DNA of 64,000 nucleotides from Haloechinothrix halophila YIM 93223. Lineage in GTDB: Bacteria; Actinomycetota; Actinomycetes; Mycobacteriales; Pseudonocardiaceae. This document shows, in pieces, positions 46,255 through 55,773 of this stretch. Numbering within the stretch: the first letter of the stretch is position 1; each line of letters begins with the position of its first letter. Both the position numbers and the translations under genes were made by a program. The stretch lies in the NCBI RefSeq assembly GCF_000504245.1, contig NZ_KI632509.1, forward strand, positions 1,859,723-1,923,722, in the 5' to 3' direction. The notes beneath the pieces are model-generated. The model had not been told where the DNA came from and did no database searches. It worked only from the letters and a program-made list of their open reading frames with translations.

Positions 46255-47589
46255 TTACGCGGGCTCGTCCGCGAAATGCCGCAGTAACGCCTCAAGCGGG
46301 GCCGCTTTGTGCAGGCATTCCTGCCATTCGGCTGCCGGATCGGACAGCGCGGTGATGCCGCCGCCAACACCGAGCGCGACCGTGCCGTCAGCCACTTCGA
46401 GCGTACGGATGGCGACGTTCAGCTCCATCCCCGCCACGGGGGAGACCAGCCCCGCGGCACCGCAGTACACCCCGCGCGCCGCTGGCTCGAGTTCCGCGAT
46501 CAGGTCCAGCGCCCGCAGTTTCGGCGCGCCGGTGACCGACCCGGGCGGGAACGCGGCGCGCAGCAGGTCGGCGTCCGTCATGCCGGGCGCGAGCTCCGAC
46601 GCGACGGTCGACTGAAGGTGCCACACCCCGGGCGCCTCGGTGACGCTGAGCAGTTCGGGCACCGTGACGCTGCCGACCGCGCTGACCCGGCCAAGGTCGT
46701 TGCGCACCAAGTCGGTGATCATCACGTTCTCCGCGACGTCCTTGGTGGAGCGGCGCAGCAGGTCGGCGTTGGCCGCATCGGCGTCGCCTCGGCGGGGGAG
46801 CGTGCCCTTGATCGGCGTCGACCGCACCCGACGTCCGGTGCGGGCGAGGAACAGCTCCGGTGACAGCGACACCACCGCGCCCCAGCCGCCAGCCAGGTAC
46901 GCCGCACGCCGGGGCCGTAGCCGCCGCACGCCGACGGTGAACAGCTCGCACGCCGAGCCGTCGAACTCGCCGTGGAAACGAGCGCAGATGTTGGCCTGGA
47001 ACAGCTCGCCGTCCGCGATGGCGTCCATGCAGGCCGCGACCGCCTTGGTGTGCGCGCTGCCGTCCGGCCTGCGCAGCCTGGTCGGTGTCCAGCCGTGTTC
47101 GGCCGGCTCGCCGCCAGGGGTCCCGACGTCGAACAGTGCGTCGAACTCCGCGGCGAGCGCGTCCAGGTCAGGACCGGGCTCGCCCGCGTCAGGCACGAGC
47201 GCTTCGCACCACCACTGCCCGGTCGTGTCCAGCCGCAGCACGTGGTCCGCCCAGCCCCACGCGGCTGGCGGCAGCATCCCGGAACGACCGGCCGGATCGG
47301 TCAGGTCGTAGCCGAGATAACCGAACCAGCCCCCGCCGATGGCGCCATCGACAGGGGAGTTCACCGGAGTAGTCACATCGGGCTGCCGGGCTGGCGTAGC
47401 GAAGGCGTCAGCCACCTCGGTGACCGGCCGCAGCTCGACGGTGGGAGCGATGACCGCACGCGAGCCGAACCAGTCCCCGGTCAGTGCGGCGGGAGCGGGT
47501 AGCTCGCGCCGCCGGGCACGGGCGTCGAGCAGGGACAACACCTGCTCGGGCCGTGTGCCGGTCCGCAATGCCGTCCGCTCCAACCGCAT
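46255..47589 (-). CDS. pabB: Aminodeoxychorismate synthase component I
   Basis: 444 residues of the chorismate-binding family. [25 protein letters not shown] near residue 260, [17 protein letters not shown], and [10 protein letters not shown] near 360 are active-site segments for chorismate and Mg. Together with a glutaminase subunit (not in the window) it makes 4-amino-4-deoxychorismate for folate. Position matches Rv1005c. Confidence 0.93.
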   Translation of the reverse strand: MRLERTALRTGTRPEQVLSLLDARARRRELPAPAALTGDWFGSRAVIAPTVELRPVTEVADAFATPARQPDVTTPVNSPVDGAIGGGWFGYLGYDLTDPAGRSGMLPPAAWGWADHVLRLDTTGQWWCEALVPDAGEPGPDLDALAAEFDALFDVGTPGGEPAEHGWTPTRLRRPDGSAHTKAVAACMDAIADGELFQANICARFHGEFDGSACELFTVGVRRLRPRRAAYLAGGWGAVVSLSPELFLARTGRRVRSTPIKGTLPRRGDADAANADLLRRSTKDVAENVMITDLVRNDLGRVSAVGSVTVPELLSVTEAPGVWHLQSTVASELAPGMTDADLLRAAFPPGSVTGAPKLRALDLIAELEPAARGVYCGAAGLVSPVAGMELNVAIRTLEVADGTVALGVGGGITALSDPAAEWQECLHKAAPLEALLRHFADEPA

Positions 47590-47683
47590 GCGGCCATCCT
47601 CCCTTGTGCCGCCAGTCCTAGCTCGAATGGGGCATACCTGGCCGGTGTCAGCCGCGCGCGGGTTGTCCGTAGGCTACGCAGGC

Positions 47684-49486
47684 ATGAGCACTCCCGTTCT
47701 CACCGCGGTGGCCTGGCCCTACGCCAATGGCCCCCGCCACATCGGCCACGTGTCCGGCTTCGGAATCCCCTCCGACGTCTTCGCGCGGTACCAGCGAATG
47801 GCGGGGAACAAGGTGCTCATGGTCAGTGGAACCGATGAGCACGGCACCCCGATCCAGGTCCAAGCCGACAAGGAGGGCATGACCGCCCGCGAGCTCGCTG
47901 ACAAGTACAACCGGCAGATCGCCAACGACCTGCACGGCCTCGGGCTGTCCTACGACCTGTTCACTCGCACCACGACCGGCAACCACTACCGCGTGGTGCA
48001 GGAGCTGTTCACGGCGCTGTGGCGCAACGGCTACGTCGTCGCCAAGACCCAGCTCGGCGCGATCAGCTCGTCGACAGGCCGCACCCTGCCGGACCGCTAC
48101 ATCGAGGGCACCTGCCCGATCTGCGGGTACGACGGCGCTCGCGGCGACCAGTGCGACAACTGCGGTAACCAGCTCGACCCAGCCGATCTGCGCAACCCGG
48201 TGTCCCGCATCAACGGCGAGAAGCCGGAGTTCATCGAGACCGAGCACCTGTTCCTCGATCTGCCCGCGTTCACCGAGTCGTTGGGCGAGTGGCTGTCCAC
48301 CCGCACCCACTGGCGGCCGAACGTGCTCAAGTTCAGCCAGAACCTGCTGGACGACCTGCGCCCCCGCGCGATCACCCGCGACCTCGACTGGGGCGTTCCC
48401 GTGCCGCTCGACGGCTGGCGGGAGGCTCCGATGAAGCGCTTCTACGTGTGGTTCGACGCGGTGATCGGCTACCTGTCGGCCAGCGTGGAGTGGGCGCGGC
48501 GCAGCGGCGACGACGACGCGTGGCGCGAATTCTGGACCTCGCCCGATGCCAAGGGCTACTACTTCATGGGCAAGGACAACATCGTCTTCCACTCGCTGAT
48601 CTGGCCGTCGCTCCTGCTCGGTCAGAACGGCGCGGGCGACAAGGGTGGCACCCCGGGCGCGTTCGGCACGCTGAACCTGCCGACCGAGGTCGTCTCCAGC
48701 GAGTTCTTGACGATGAGCGGGTCGAAGTTCTCCACTTCGCGCGGCACCGTGATCTACGTGCACGAGTTCCTGGAGGAGTTCGGGGCGGACGCGTTGCGCT
48801 ACTTCATCTCAGTGGCGGGGCCCGAGAACCAGGACGTCGACTTCACCTGGGATGAGTTCGTCCGCCGCACCAACTATGAGCTGGCGAACGAGTGGGGCAA
48901 CCTGGTCAACCGGTCCATTTCGATGGCGCACAAGAACGTCGGCGCTGTGCCGAGGCCGGAGGCCCCACAGCAGGCCGATGCCGACCTGACGGCGCTGTCG
49001 GCGCAGGCGTTCGACACCGTCGGCGAGCACCTGCGACGCTCGCGGTTCCGGCAGGCGGCCACCGAGGCGATGCGAGTGGTCACCGCGGCCAACCGGTACC
49101 TGTCCGAGCAACAGCCATGGCAGCTCAAGGACGATCCGGCCCGCCGCGACACCGTGCTCCACACCGCGCTGCAGGTCGTCTCGGACGCCAACACGCTGCT
49201 GACGCCGTTCTTGCCGCACGCGGCACAGCAGGTGCACGAGGCGCTGGGCGGCACCGGCGTGTGGTCGGCGCAGCCAGAGCTGCGAGACGTCGAAGACCTG
49301 GATGAGCCAGGCAGGTCGTACCCGATCCTCACTGGCGAGTACGCCGCGGAGCAGGCGCGGTGGGAGCCGGTGCCGATCGAGGTGGGTCGTCCGCTGGCCA
49401 AGCCGAGGCCGATCTTCGGCAAGCTGGACCCGTCGTTGGCCGAGACCGGACCGTCCTGGGCGCCCGTCAGGACCGCCGATGAGTGA
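47684..49486 (+). CDS. metG: Methionyl-tRNA synthetase
   Basis: 600 residues from ATG 47684. Class I features: HIGH motif (RHIGHVSG near 18), zinc knuckle [18 protein letters not shown] near 145, and the KMSKS-loop variant [10 protein letters not shown] near 345. The C-terminal anticodon-binding helical domain is complete; the short form lacks an added tRNA-binding domain. It charges tRNA-Met. Its stop lies inside the tatD start region (8-bp overlap). Confidence 0.96.
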   Translation: MSTPVLTAVAWPYANGPRHIGHVSGFGIPSDVFARYQRMAGNKVLMVSGTDEHGTPIQVQADKEGMTARELADKYNRQIANDLHGLGLSYDLFTRTTTGNHYRVVQELFTALWRNGYVVAKTQLGAISSSTGRTLPDRYIEGTCPICGYDGARGDQCDNCGNQLDPADLRNPVSRINGEKPEFIETEHLFLDLPAFTESLGEWLSTRTHWRPNVLKFSQNLLDDLRPRAITRDLDWGVPVPLDGWREAPMKRFYVWFDAVIGYLSASVEWARRSGDDDAWREFWTSPDAKGYYFMGKDNIVFHSLIWPSLLLGQNGAGDKGGTPGAFGTLNLPTEVVSSEFLTMSGSKFSTSRGTVIYVHEFLEEFGADALRYFISVAGPENQDVDFTWDEFVRRTNYELANEWGNLVNRSISMAHKNVGAVPRPEAPQQADADLTALSAQAFDTVGEHLRRSRFRQAATEAMRVVTAANRYLSEQQPWQLKDDPARRDTVLHTALQVVSDANTLLTPFLPHAAQQVHEALGGTGVWSAQPELRDVEDLDEPGRSYPILTGEYAAEQARWEPVPIEVGRPLAKPRPIFGKLDPSLAETGPSWAPVRTADE

Positions 49487-50333
49487 CAAGCGTCGCGAGC
49501 GGCCGCCCGTGCCCGAGCGGCTGCCAGTGCCGATCATCGATGCCCACACGCACTTGGACGCCTGTGGCGCGGAGGCAGCCGGCGACGTCGCGGTGATGCT
49601 GGACCGCGCCGAGGCGGCCGGGGTGACCCGGGTCGTCACCGTCGCGGATGATCTCGCCGCCGCGCGCTGGGCCGCCGAGGCCGCGGACTGGGACGAGCGG
49701 CTCTACGCCGCCATCGCGATCCACCCCACCCGCACCACGGACTTCGATGACGTCACCCGCGCCGAGATCGAACGCCTCGTCATGGGCGAGCGCGTGGTAG
49801 CGGTCGGGGAGACCGGTCTTGACTACTACTGGGACTACTCGACGCCGGAGTCCCAGCAGACGGCGTTCCGCTGGCACATCGACCTGGCCAAGCGGGTCGG
49901 CAAGCCGTTGATGATCCACGACCGCGACGCGCACGAGGACGTGCTCCGGATCCTGGCCGAGGAGGGTGCACCGGATCGGGTGATCTTCCACTGCTTCTCC
50001 GGGGACGCAGACGTCGCGCGCCGTTGTGTCGACGCGGGGTACGTCCTGTCGTTCGCCGGGCCCGTCACTTTCCGCAACGCGCGTCCGCTGCGGGAAGCGG
50101 CCACGCTGGTGCCGCGGGATCAGTTGCTGGTGGAGACCGACGCGCCGTTCCTGACGCCGCATCCGTACCGGGGCAGGCCGAACGAACCCTACTGCGCCGC
50201 TTACACCCTGCGTGACCTCGCTGAGCTGCGGGAGGAAGACGTTTCCTCGCTGGCAGCGGCCGTCAACGCCACCGCGGAGCGGATCTTCTCATTGCGCAGC
50301 GTCACGGCGAGTGTCACGAAAAGCGACAACTAG
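49479..50333 (+). CDS. tatD: TatD family metal-dependent deoxyribonuclease
   Basis: 284 residues from ATG 49479, overlapping met[46 protein letters not shown] and [12 protein letters not shown] supply the full His/Glu/Asp dinuclear site of TatD. It is the housekeeping member (compare Rv1008) and a 3'-5' exonuclease for damaged DNA or RNA in related species. Confidence 0.94.
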   Translation: MSDKRRERPPVPERLPVPIIDAHTHLDACGAEAAGDVAVMLDRAEAAGVTRVVTVADDLAAARWAAEAADWDERLYAAIAIHPTRTTDFDDVTRAEIERLVMGERVVAVGETGLDYYWDYSTPESQQTAFRWHIDLAKRVGKPLMIHDRDAHEDVLRILAEEGAPDRVIFHCFSGDADVARRCVDAGYVLSFAGPVTFRNARPLREAATLVPRDQLLVETDAPFLTPHPYRGRPNEPYCAAYTLRDLAELREEDVSSLAAAVNATAERIFSLRSVTASVTKSDN

Positions 50334-50617
50334 CGCGGGACTGGTCCACCCGAGGGAGTGATCAAGTTCACGACATCGCTCAGGGTGTTTGCGCAACGCC
50401 CTGGACTCCGTTATGGTCTCGTGACCGTAGTGAGTGGGCTTGGTGATGGGTTGATGTCGCTGAGTTCGCTCATGGAAACCCTCAGTCGCGTCGGTGCACG
50501 TCGGGGAGATGGGGCAACGGTTCAGAGCTGGTGCCACAGACGACGCCGACTGCGGGAGTCCGTGCGTACGCGCCCGCGTGCGTTGAGGAAGACCGCTGTG
50601 CGAAAGGGATCGGCTTC
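50334..50617. other. rpfB upstream region
   Basis: About 280 bases with no supported gene. A frame from 50358 to 50621 has no ribosome binding site. I looked for a c-di-AMP (ydaO) riboswitch, common before rpf genes, and could not find its core. AAAGGGA precedes GTG 50618. Confidence 0.4.
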
Positions 50618-52075
50618 GTGACTGTTGACCAGTGGCGTGCCCCGCTGCGCCCTGAGCGCTCTCCGGTGGCTCAGCTGGACCGGCCCACAACCGATTTTCA
50701 CTGGCCGCAATACGACGCGGACATCACCGAGTTCTCGACATCGCCCGCCGTCACGCCGCAGGACGTCCACGCGGTGCTCGGTCCGCAGGCGGAAGAGATG
50801 CTGCGGGACCTCGACGTTGATGTCGATCAGCTCATCCGGTTGGTCAACGCCGAGACGACGGTGCTGCCCGTCATCCCGGACTACATCCCGGACGACATCG
50901 TCAGGGAGCACAGCCCGGCGAGGGAGCCAGAGCCGGAGGAGTCTGGGCTCGCCACGGCGATCAGGACCTGGAAGCAACGCTTCCTCAAGGGCGCCGTCGT
51001 CGCGGTGCTCGTCTCGCTGACCGGCGGCGGTGCCGCCGCGCTCGCGATGAACAAGAGCGTCACGCTCAACGTCGATGGCAAGACGCAGACCGTCAACACC
51101 TTCGGGTCGACGGTCGGCGATGTCCTCGACGACGCGGGTATCACCATCGGCAAGCACGACGCGCTGTCGCCGTCCCCGAACGCCGCCGTCGGCCACGGCG
51201 GTGTCGTCAAGCTGGAGCGCGGACGGCAGCTCACTCTCGTCGTCGACGGCAAGCAGCGCGAGACCTGGGTGCGCGCGACCACCGTCGACGAGGCCATGCG
51301 GCAGCTCGACATGGACAAGATGCTGTCGAACGGCGCGTGGCTGTCAGCGCCGCGCGACGGCTCGGTGCCGGTCGACGGCATGACCCTCGAGGTCAAGACC
51401 CAGAAGGACATCACGGTCTTCGACGGCGGCAAGCAGCCCCGCAAGGTCACCACCAACGCGGTGACCGTGAAGGAGTTCCTGCAGACGCAGGACATCAAGC
51501 TCGGCGAGCGCGACTCGATCGAGCAGGGCATCAAGCGCAAACTCGTCGACGGCGCTGAGTTGCACATCGTTCGCACCGGCGTCTCGACGATCAACCTCAA
51601 GGAACCGATCGACATCCCGGTCAAGACGATCGAGGACCCGGAGATGCCGGTCGGCACCGAGCGGGTGAAGCAACAGGGCAAAGCGGGCGAGAAGCTGGTC
51701 ACCTACCGCGTGACCCGGCGCAACAACGTCGAGGTCAGCCGCGAGGAGATCAAGGTCAAGGTGCTGAGCAAGGCGGTGCCGAAGATCGTGATCGTCGGCA
51801 CCAAACAGCCGGTGATCAGCGACGCCGCCGTGTGGGACCGGCTCGCGATGTGCGAGTCGAGCGGCAACTGGTCGATCAACACCGGCAACGGCTATTACGG
51901 CGGGCTGCAGTTCAACAAGCAGACCTGGGATGCCTACGGCGGTGGGCAGTACGCCGCATACCCGCACCAGGCGAGCCGTGAGCAGCAGATCGCCATCGCC
52001 ACCAAGCTCCGCGACGCCAGGAACGGCTACAGCGCGTGGCCCCACTGCGCGCAGCAGCTCGGCCTGCCGACGTAG
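50618..52075 (+). CDS. rpfB: Resuscitation-promoting factor RpfB
   Basis: 485 residues from GTG 50618; the open frame begins at 50531 but GTG 50618 has the ribosome binding site. A cytoplasmic N-terminus of about 110 residues is followed by one membrane segment (LKGAVVAVLVSLTGGGAAAL). Outside are three DUF348 repeats (VTLNVDGKTQTVNTFGSTVG and relatives), a G5 domain (GTERVKQQGKAGEKLVTYRV) and a C-terminal lysozyme-like Rpf domain (WDRLAMCESSGNW with the catalytic Glu, GYYGGLQF). It cleaves peptidoglycan during regrowth. The long cytoplasmic N-terminus is longer than in M. tuberculosis. Confidence 0.95.
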   Translation: MTVDQWRAPLRPERSPVAQLDRPTTDFHWPQYDADITEFSTSPAVTPQDVHAVLGPQAEEMLRDLDVDVDQLIRLVNAETTVLPVIPDYIPDDIVREHSPAREPEPEESGLATAIRTWKQRFLKGAVVAVLVSLTGGGAAALAMNKSVTLNVDGKTQTVNTFGSTVGDVLDDAGITIGKHDALSPSPNAAVGHGGVVKLERGRQLTLVVDGKQRETWVRATTVDEAMRQLDMDKMLSNGAWLSAPRDGSVPVDGMTLEVKTQKDITVFDGGKQPRKVTTNAVTVKEFLQTQDIKLGERDSIEQGIKRKLVDGAELHIVRTGVSTINLKEPIDIPVKTIEDPEMPVGTERVKQQGKAGEKLVTYRVTRRNNVEVSREEIKVKVLSKAVPKIVIVGTKQPVISDAAVWDRLAMCESSGNWSINTGNGYYGGLQFNKQTWDAYGGGQYAAYPHQASREQQIAIATKLRDARNGYSAWPHCAQQLGLPT

Positions 52076-52179
52076 CAGCGGCCGTTGGCCCGGTGCCGCG
52101 GCCTGCCAAGCAGGCCGCGGCCCCGCAGTACTGGCGGTGACCTGCCGAGTTGGCCGGGTTCGCGACGACATAGGCTCCG

Positions 52180-53154
52180 ATGGTGACTCAACCGGACGTT
52201 GCCCTGCTCGGGCCAGCTCAAGTACGCGCGCTGGCCGAGGAGTTCGCGGTGCGCCCGACGAAGAAGCTCGGCCAGAACTTCGTGCACGATCCGAACACGG
52301 TGCGGCGAATCGTGCAGCTCGCTGGCGTCAACGCTGACGACGTCGTCCTTGAGGTGGGGCCGGGGCTCGGGTCGTTGACACTCGGGCTGCTTGCCACGGG
52401 TGCGACGGTGACGGCCGTCGAGGTGGACCCCGTACTCGCCGAACGGCTCCCCGCGACGGTGACGTCCCAGGCGGGCTCGGCTGCGTCGCGGCTGACCGTG
52501 CTGACGGCGGATGCGCTCCGGCTGCGCGCGGAGGATCTGGCAGCCGCCGCTGTCACCACCGACACCGTGTCTGGCACTCAGGACGCCGTGTCCTGCGGTC
52601 CAGACACGCGGAGCCTGGCCGAGCCGAATCTTCTGGTGGCCAACCTTCCGTACAACGTCGCGGTGCCCGTGGTGTTGCACCTGCTCAGCGAGCTGCCGTC
52701 GCTGCGGCGGGCGCTGGTGATGGTGCAGACCGAGGTGGCCGACCGGATGGCGGCTGGCCCTGGCGGCCGGGTGTATGGCGTGCCGAGCGTCAAACTCGCC
52801 TGGTACGGCACAGCGCGTAAGGTCGCTCCGGTCCCTCGTGCGGTGTTCTGGCCGGTCCCGAACGTGGACTCGGCCCTGGTGTCGTTCGAGCGTCACCCCG
52901 ACACCGATCCGCACCCCGGTTCCGGCGCCGGTCTCGGTTCGGCCCCACCGTCGGTGGCGGACCGCGACCGGGTGTTCGCCGTGGTGGATGCCGCGTTCGC
53001 CCAGCGCCGCAAGACACTCCGTGCGGCGCTGGCGTCCTGGGCTGGCTCGGCGCAGCGTGCGGAGGAGATCCTCCGCGCTGCCGACATCGACCCCAAGACG
53101 CGAGGCGAACAGCTCACCATCACTGATTTCGTCCGCATCGCCAACGCCGCGTGA
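52180..53154 (+). CDS. rsmA: 16S rRNA dimethyladenosine transferase (KsgA)
   Basis: 324 residues from ATG 52180. [12 protein letters not shown] at the N-terminus, SAM motif [14 protein letters not shown] near 57 and the catalytic NLPYN near 155 identify RsmA, which dimethylates A1518 and A1519 of 16S rRNA. An insertion just before NLPYN (about residues 128-146; [18 protein letters not shown]) is made of two in-frame copies of the 21-bp repeat found elsewhere nearby. The stop TGA overlaps the start of another pair of these repeats. Confidence 0.95.
   Translation: MVTQPDVALLGPAQVRALAEEFAVRPTKKLGQNFVHDPNTVRRIVQLAGVNADDVVLEVGPGLGSLTLGLLATGATVTAVEVDPVLAERLPATVTSQAGSAASRLTVLTADALRLRAEDLAAAAVTTDTVSGTQDAVSCGPDTRSLAEPNLLVANLPYNVAVPVVLHLLSELPSLRRALVMVQTEVADRMAAGPGGRVYGVPSVKLAWYGTARKVAPVPRAVFWPVPNVDSALVSFERHPDTDPHPGSGAGLGSAPPSVADRDRVFAVVDAAFAQRRKTLRAALASWAGSAQRAEEILRAADIDPKTRGEQLTITDFVRIANAA
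52561..52602 (+). repeat. Two in-frame 21-bp repeats inside rsmA
   Basis: 52561-52581 and 52582-52602 read as heptads DTVSGTQ and DAVSCGP. They match the 21-bp unit whose consensus reads DAVSGTP, seen also at 53153-53194 and, on the other strand, at 54620-54703. Confidence 0.75.
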
Positions 53155-53194
53155 CATCGTGTCCCACACTCCCGACGTCATGTCCCACACCCAC
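53153..53194 (+). repeat. Two 21-bp repeats starting at the rsmA stop
   Basis: 53153-53173 (GACATCGTGTCCCACACTCC...) and 53174-53194 (GACGTCATGTCCCACACCCA...), plus the start of a third unit. The first unit begins on the last two bases of the rsmA stop codon. Confidence 0.75.
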
Positions 53195-53272
53195 GACGCC
53201 CATGGCCGGCCCCTGTCGTGGCCCAAAACCGCCCCCAATCTGTGATCTGGAACATCCAGAGCCCGCCTGGTG

Positions 53273-53302
53273 TTGCCAACAGTGGTGGGTTTCCGATGTA
53301 AT
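53273..53302 (+). promoter_or_regulatory. Putative promoter of the SAM-riboswitch transcript
   Basis: TTGCCA (53273-53278) and TGTAAT (53297-53302), 18 bp apart, would start transcription near 53309, just before the riboswitch P1 stem. Confidence 0.5.
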
Positions 53303-53312
53303 ACTGGGGCAT

Positions 53313-53401
53313 CCATCCCGAGCGGCCGAGAGACCTGGCTCGTCGACGCCGCAGCAACCACCCAGCGATGGGCAGGTGCTTCCGCCAGGACCGATGGAGG
53401 G
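53313..53401 (+). ncRNA. SAM riboswitch (S-box/SAM-IV type)
   Basis: The core GCCGAGAGACCTGGCTCG, GCAGCAACC and CAGGTGCTTCCGCC matches SAM-I/SAM-IV aptamers. P1 can form between CCATC (53313-53317) and GATGG (53393-53397). The 3' strand of P1 runs directly into GGAGGG (53396-53401), the ribosome binding site of the leader peptide, so SAM binding would hide it. S-box or SAM-IV class cannot be decided by eye. It controls methionine-related genes in actinomycetes. Confidence 0.85.
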
Positions 53402-53408
53402 ATTTCCT

Positions 53409-53492
53409 GTGTATCGGTCACGAATGCTGACGAAGCGTCGCGTAGTTGATCAGTGTCGCCGCACCGTGTGCGCGTGTCGTCGCTGTCGCTGA
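53409..53492 (+). CDS. Cys/Arg-rich leader peptide, 27 residues
   Basis: GTG 53409 follows GGAGGG by seven bases. The peptide (MYRSRMLTKRRVVDQCRR, then TVCACRRCR) has four Cys in its second half and the LTKRRxVDxC pattern of actinobacterial putative leader peptides. Cys-rich leaders act as cysteine-responsive attenuators in mycobacteria. It lies between the riboswitch and the MetN-like gene, and ends 81 bp before it. Confidence 0.75.
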   Translation: MYRSRMLTKRRVVDQCRRTVCACRRCR

Positions 53493-53573
53493 CACCCAGC
53501 TCGTCCTGACCACAGGCCTTGCCGCACGCCTGACACCGCGCTGTGCGAGGGCCGAACCACACTGGAGTTTTTC

Positions 53574-54608
53574 GTGATCACTGTCGAAAATCTGACCACA
53601 TCCACCCCGTCCACCACGCTGCGCGACGTCTCCTTCGAGATCGACGCCGGCGCCGTGTTCGGCCTGCTTGGTCGTGCGAGATCGGGGACGTCGACGCTCG
53701 CGCGGCTGCTCGGGCTGGACGAGCAGCCCGAGGCTGGCGCCATCCGCGTCGACGACGTCGACACCACCCGCCTGGACGCCCGTTCGCTGCGGGACCTGCG
53801 AGAGCGGTTCAGTCTTCTGGAGGCGTACCCGTCACTGCGTGGCGAGCGCACCGTCGCGGGCAACATCGCTACCCCGCTGGAGCGGCGTGGCGTCGACGGA
53901 CCGAGCAGGCGTGAGCGGGTGCTGCGGCTGCTCGACCTCGTCGGTCTGGCGCGCGCTGGTGCGCAACACCCCGGCGAACTGGACGACGGCCAGCGCAGGC
54001 GCGTCGCGCTCGCCCGCGCGCTGGCCACTGACCCCGCGGTGCTCGTCGTCGACGATCCGACGGCGGGGCTCGACGCCGAGCAGGCGGGCGGAGTCCTGGC
54101 GACGCTTGACCGCGCGCGGGCCGAACTCGGTGTGACCGTCGTGCTCGCGACGGCGGACGCGGACGTCGTGCGCAAGGTGTGCGACTCGGTCGCTTTGTTC
54201 GCGGACGGCAGGCTGCTGGAAACCGGCACGGTGTTCGATCTGATCACCGACCAGGACAGTCACCTGGCGAGCCGTGTGTTGCCGCGCACCGACGTCACCG
54301 GCACCGATGGCTACGACATCGTCGCTGACGTGACGCTCATCGGCCACGCCACGGTCGGCACGACTCTGCCCGCGGCGATGGATCGGGTCGGTGTGGAGAT
54401 CGACACGCTGAACGGCGGCACCACCAGGATCGGTGAGGTCCCGGTCGCCCGGTACCGGATTGGGCTGCGCGGCGAGAAGGCCGCGATCGCGCTCGGTTGG
54501 ATCGGCGAGCACGGCGGCCTGGTCACACCGGTGCGCCGCACGACGCGTGTCGCCACCATCGGCGGTCGCGTGACCCGCAAGCCGGCGCTGGCCAGCGTCG
54601 CGGCGTAG
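53574..54608 (+). CDS. MetN-like ABC protein with NIL domain, ATPase motifs lost
   Basis: 344 residues from GTG 53574, with GGAG six bases upstream. It has the length and order of MetN: ABC domain (1-230) then a NIL methionine-binding domain (about 240-325; GYDIVADVTLIGHAT, IGEVPVARYRIGLRG). Key residues differ. Walker A reads GRARSGTST (residues 33-41), lacking the Lys. The Q-loop has Glu, the signature is LDDGQ (136-140), Walker B is VVDDPTAGLD with Asp for the catalytic Glu, and the switch His is Ala. No MetI or MetQ is nearby. It is probably not a pump motor but a methionine-sensing or scaffold protein controlled by SAM and perhaps cysteine. Confidence 0.85.
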   Translation: MITVENLTTSTPSTTLRDVSFEIDAGAVFGLLGRARSGTSTLARLLGLDEQPEAGAIRVDDVDTTRLDARSLRDLRERFSLLEAYPSLRGERTVAGNIATPLERRGVDGPSRRERVLRLLDLVGLARAGAQHPGELDDGQRRRVALARALATDPAVLVVDDPTAGLDAEQAGGVLATLDRARAELGVTVVLATADADVVRKVCDSVALFADGRLLETGTVFDLITDQDSHLASRVLPRTDVTGTDGYDIVADVTLIGHATVGTTLPAAMDRVGVEIDTLNGGTTRIGEVPVARYRIGLRGEKAAIALGWIGEHGGLVTPVRRTTRVATIGGRVTRKPALASVAA

Positions 54609-54619
54609 GCACGCGGCCT

Positions 54620-54703
54620 CGGGAGTGCCGGACACGGCGTCGGGAGTGCCGAACACAGCGTCCGGAGTGCCGAACACAGCGTCCGGAACGTCGGACACGG
54701 CGT
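54620..54703 (-). repeat. Four tandem 21-bp repeats
   Basis: Units 54620-54640, 54641-54661, 54662-54682 and 54683-54703 differ by a few bases (CGGGAGTGCCGGACACGGCG type). On the minus strand they read as heptads such as DAVFGTP. They lie between the MetN-like gene and ispE. Confidence 0.88.
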
Positions 54704-54750
54704 CGTGGGCGCAACGGGTCACACACGCACGGTAGGCGTAGGCTGGCCAC

Positions 54751-55713
54751 GTGCTTGCCGTTGTACCGCCACCGGTGACCGTCCGGGTGCCAGCGAAGGT
54801 GAACCTGCACCTCGGTGTAGGTGACGCGCGCGATGACGGCTACCACGAGCTGACCACGGTGTTCCAGGCCTTGTCGCTGGTGGACGAGGTCACCGTCGCC
54901 GCGAGCGAGGAGCCGGGCATCGAGGTGTCCGGCGAGGGCGCGAGCACCGTGCCACGCGGGGAAGCCAACCTCGCATGGCGGGCGGCCAACGAACTCGCCA
55001 ACTACGTCGGCAGGACCGGCGATGAGCCCAAGGTCAGGGTCGTCATCCGCAAGGGCATCCCGGTCGCGGGCGGCATGGCGGGCGGCAGCGCGGACGCCGC
55101 CGCGACACTGGTGGGGCTCGCCGCGTTGTGGGACCTCGACATCGCCAGGGACGAACTCGCCGATATCGCCGCGAAGCTCGGCAGTGACGTGCCGTTCGCG
55201 CTGTCCGGCGGAACCGCGCTGGGTACCGGGCGCGGTGAGGATCTGGTGCCCGTGCTGTGCCGCCACACCTTCCACTGGGTGCTGGCGTTCGCGACGAAGG
55301 GCCTGTCGACGCCGAGGGTGTTCGGCGAGCTGGATCGGCTGCGCGACGGTGGCGACCCACCGCGCGTCGGTTCGCACGCCCCGCTGCTCGAGGCGCTGGC
55401 ATCCGGCGATCCGAGACAGCTCGCCATGCTGCTCGGCAACGACCTGCAGTCCGCCGCCGTGTCGCTGCGGCCGTCGCTGCGCCGCACGCTGCGCGCGGGC
55501 GTGGACTCGGGCGCGCTGGCCGGCATCGTCTCGGGGTCCGGGCCGACGTGCGCGTTCCTGTGCGAGGACGAGGACGCCGCCGTCGACGTCGCCGCGCAGC
55601 TCGCGGGCACCGGCGTGTGCCGTACCGTCCGGGTCGCGCACGGTCCCGTGCACGGTGCGCGGGTCATCGGCGGCGAGGACAGCCGTCCGACCCCGCCCCA
55701 GGTGCACGCCTGA
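54751..55713 (+). CDS. ispE: 4-(Cytidine 5'-diphospho)-2-C-methyl-D-erythritol kinase
   Basis: 320 residues from GTG 54751. A GHMP kinase: [14 protein letters not shown], the ATP loop [15 protein letters not shown] near residue 108, and [10 protein letters not shown] near 260. It phosphorylates CDP-methylerythritol in the MEP isoprenoid pathway. Matches Rv1011. Confidence 0.95.
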   Translation: MLAVVPPPVTVRVPAKVNLHLGVGDARDDGYHELTTVFQALSLVDEVTVAASEEPGIEVSGEGASTVPRGEANLAWRAANELANYVGRTGDEPKVRVVIRKGIPVAGGMAGGSADAAATLVGLAALWDLDIARDELADIAAKLGSDVPFALSGGTALGTGRGEDLVPVLCRHTFHWVLAFATKGLSTPRVFGELDRLRDGGDPPRVGSHAPLLEALASGDPRQLAMLLGNDLQSAAVSLRPSLRRTLRAGVDSGALAGIVSGSGPTCAFLCEDEDAAVDVAAQLAGTGVCRTVRVAHGPVHGARVIGGEDSRPTPPQVHA

Positions 55714-55773
55714 GGCCGTGCCCTAAGTTGGATAGGTCGTAACCCCGACCCCTGCTCAGGAGAGCACTCCTCC

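Noticed and set aside
50334-50617. c-di-AMP (ydaO) riboswitch before rpfB
   Set aside because: Rpf genes often have one, but I could not find the conserved core or closing stems.
54620-54703. CRISPR array
   Set aside because: Units are 21 bp and directly adjacent without spacers, so this is a plain tandem repeat.
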